Assembly (NCBI GenBank): GCA_964537965.1
Contig: CAZIDB010000249.1
Span: forward strand, 1-6,616
Source of the DNA: SURF-24 sp964537965
GTDB taxonomy: Bacteria; Bacteroidota; Ignavibacteria; Ignavibacteriales; SURF-24
Reading direction: 5' to 3'
DNA length: 6,616 nt
In this document: piece by piece, positions 4,872 to 6,616 of the stretch
How the letters are laid out: each line of letters begins with the position of its first letter
Position numbering within the stretch: the stretch's first letter is position 1
Notes under the pieces: generated by a model
Told to the model about the DNA's origin: nothing
The model's database searches: none
Seen by the model: the letters and a program-made list of their open reading frames with translations, nothing else
Program-made: the position numbers and the translations under genes

Positions 4872-6616
4872 TTGATTAAACTGAATTTTATATTAATAGT
4901 ATTCCTTGCTCTTCAGACAACATTATTCTCCCAGGTAATTCAAAATATTACTGTTGAGGGAGAAAGAGAGTTTTCGGAATCGGATTATAAATCCTGGAGT
5001 AAAACTTCTACTGGTACTAATGTATTGCCATTCTTAACTGATTCTGTCGGAAAAAGGATATCATCAGAACTTTCAAAGTATGGATATTATAATTCAAAAA
5101 TCTCTGCAAGTCTTATTGCTTCTTCTGATTCCGGTAAAGTGAATTTATCTATCTTCATAAATGAAAATCAACCGACAATAATAAAATCAATTAATGTTGT
5201 TGGAAATTCGCAAAGTGATTCTATCCTTGTGTTTGAAAATTTCAAACGTCTTAATGAGAGAACATTTATAAAGGATGATGTTGAAGAAAGTATAAATAAT
5301 CTTTTAGATTACTATGAGAACAACGGTCATCCATTTGTTAAAATAAAAATCAATTCTGTTTTCTTTAGTTACGATTCGACTTTGGAAACACACTTTGCAG
5401 ATATTTATATGGAAATTGACACAGGCCGAATTGCTAAAATTGACCAGGTGGAAATTCTTGGTAATACTAAAACAAAAGATTTTGTTGTAACAAGAGATTC
5501 AAGACTTGAAAAAGGCGAGCTGTATTCGCAACAGAGAATAGATGAAATTCCTTCAAAGCTGAATAAACTGAAATTTTTTGACCCGGTTGAAGTCCCGTCT
5601 TTTTATTTTAACTCAAGAGATGAAGGAGTTCTTTTGATTAATGTAAAGGAAAGAGAGACTAATAATTTTGACGGCATAATAGGTTATGTTCCCGGTGGTA
5701 AAACAAATGATAAAGGTTATGTAACCGGAATGGTAAACATAAGTCTTAGAAATATGTTTGGTACCGGAAGAGCATCTGCCTTCAAATGGCAAAGGATTGA
5801 CCGCTACTCTCAGGAACTTGAATTGAAATATCTTGAGCCCTGGTTGTTTGGCTTTCCTTTTAACATTAACGTTTCGTTTAACCAGCTTAAGCAGGATACT
5901 TCTTATGTACAAAGGAAGTTCGAAGGCTGGCTTGAATTTCTTGCAACGGAAAATATTTCTGCAGCAGTTACATTTGCCACAGAAGCTGTTATTCCCACCG
6001 TCTCTGATTATTCAATTTTTACCGTTTATAATTCTTCCTTAATCTCAACCGGCTTTAATATTAAGATTGATACCCGCGATGATGTTTATTACCCGACGGA
6101 AGGGATCTATTTCTTAAACACATATACTTTTACAAGAAAAAACATTAATGGACCTGCAGAGTATATTACCGGAAACACGCAACTAAAAACCAATCTTCAA
6201 AGATTCGCGATCGACTTCCTTACTTATTTTAATGTCGTTAGCAACCAGGTTGTTTCAGTTGGGTTGCATGGAAAGGAATTGAGGAGTTCACTCATTGAAA
6301 TTAGTGATCTGTATAAATTTGGCGGCACTAACACTCTGCGGGGTTTCAGAGAAAACCAGTTCCTGGCAAACCGTTTGTTGTGGTCAAATCTGGAATACAG
6401 ATTTTTACTTGGCAAAAGAACATACACGTTCCTGTTTTTTGATTCGGGTTATTATTTGCGGAATGCAGATGAAGCTAATAGTATATTTAGAACCTCGGAG
6501 GTAAAACTAAGTTACGGCGGAGGTATAAGCCTGGAAACAGGACTTGGCATTCTCTCAGTAAGTTATGCTCTTGCAAAAGGTGATACCTTCAACGAAGGTA
6601 AAATTCACTTTGGAAT
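4872..6616 (+). CDS. Omp85-family outer-membrane protein (BamA/TamA-like), partial at 3' end
   Basis: This is an outer-membrane beta-barrel of the Omp85 superfamily, whose members insert proteins into, or move them across, the outer membrane. A TTG start at 4872 gives a signal peptide, IKLNFILIVFLALQTTLFSQ (2-21). Three POTRA-like domains follow at about 22-100, 101-187 (opening IIKSINVVGN) and 188-262 (opening AKIDQVEILGN). The barrel begins near residue 265 (FDGIIGY). It contains YLEPW (320-324), DTRDDVYYPTEG (400-411), the loop-6 signature LRGF (489-492) within GGTNTLRGFRENQF, and FFDSG (522-526). The frame stays open for 581 codons to the window edge, and its last segment (GKIHFG) resembles the final strand, so only a few residues are probably missing. 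TTG 4863 is the only other start after the TGA at 4860-4862, and neither has a good RBS. Three POTRAs rather than five favour a TamA-like or lineage-specific Omp85 over standard BamA. Confidence 0.92.
   Translation, partial: MIKLNFILIVFLALQTTLFSQVIQNITVEGEREFSESDYKSWSKTSTGTNVLPFLTDSVGKRISSELSKYGYYNSKISASLIASSDSGKVNLSIFINENQPTIIKSINVVGNSQSDSILVFENFKRLNERTFIKDDVEESINNLLDYYENNGHPFVKIKINSVFFSYDSTLETHFADIYMEIDTGRIAKIDQVEILGNTKTKDFVVTRDSRLEKGELYSQQRIDEIPSKLNKLKFFDPVEVPSFYFNSRDEGVLLINVKERETNNFDGIIGYVPGGKTNDKGYVTGMVNISLRNMFGTGRASAFKWQRIDRYSQELELKYLEPWLFGFPFNINVSFNQLKQDTSYVQRKFEGWLEFLATENISAAVTFATEAVIPTVSDYSIFTVYNSSLISTGFNIKIDTRDDVYYPTEGIYFLNTYTFTRKNINGPAEYITGNTQLKTNLQRFAIDFLTYFNVVSNQVVSVGLHGKELRSSLIEISDLYKFGGTNTLRGFRENQFLANRLLWSNLEYRFLLGKRTYTFLFFDSGYYLRNADEANSIFRTSEVKLSYGGGISLETGLGILSVSYALAKGDTFNEGKIHFG

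Noticed and set aside
5613..6504. Short frames on both strands inside the Omp85 gene
   Set aside because: The Omp85 frame is continuous through all of them and carries every family signature.
1..6616. CRISPR array, tRNA, rRNA or insertion sequence
   Set aside because: No regularly spaced repeats, no cloverleaf or rRNA-like sequence and no transposase were seen on either strand.

Overview
The window is about 6.6 kb of AT-rich bacterial DNA holding a 100-base run of N, so it comes from a scaffolded draft assembly, probably a metagenome bin. The likely source is the Bacteroidota/Ignavibacteria/Chlorobi side of the tree. Signs of this are export signals ending in SQ, many small lipoproteins, weak Shine-Dalgarno use with TTG starts, one TAnnTTTG-type promoter and an Omp85 protein of the style common there. 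The placement is inferred from style only, since no rRNA or marker gene is present.

Region 1 (1-792): the last 20 codons of a possible upstream gene and a candidate terminator. Next comes a two-gene toxin-antitoxin operon: a BrnT-like RelE-fold toxin, then a ribbon-helix-helix (CopG-type) antitoxin whose start lies inside the toxin gene.

Region 2 (793-2365): a DUF2200 gene whose natural start appears to be frame-broken. It is followed by about 500 bases without a gene that contain a Bacteroidetes-type promoter motif and two hairpins, and then by an exported SnoaL/NTF2-like protein.

Region 3 (2366-3813): the N gap, a lipocalin-like lipoprotein, and a small multi-spanning membrane protein (DUF7670-like by recall) split in two by a one-base frame break. 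An orphan open frame of unknown meaning ends the region. The plus-strand genes from 294 to 3629 are small, mostly self-contained and separated by AT-rich spacers, which is accessory-region character.

Region 4 (3807-6616): two larger, healthy genes face away from each other. On the minus strand is a lipoprotein glycoside hydrolase of the GH128/Asl1-like type. On the plus strand is an Omp85 (BamA/TamA-like) outer-membrane protein with three POTRA domains, cut by the window end probably just before its C-terminus.

Nothing here amounts to a clear undescribed multi-gene system. The strongest leads are the two frame breaks at homopolymers, the divergent toxin C-terminus, the promoter and hairpins with no gene close behind them, and a possible diverged repeat shared by two spacers.
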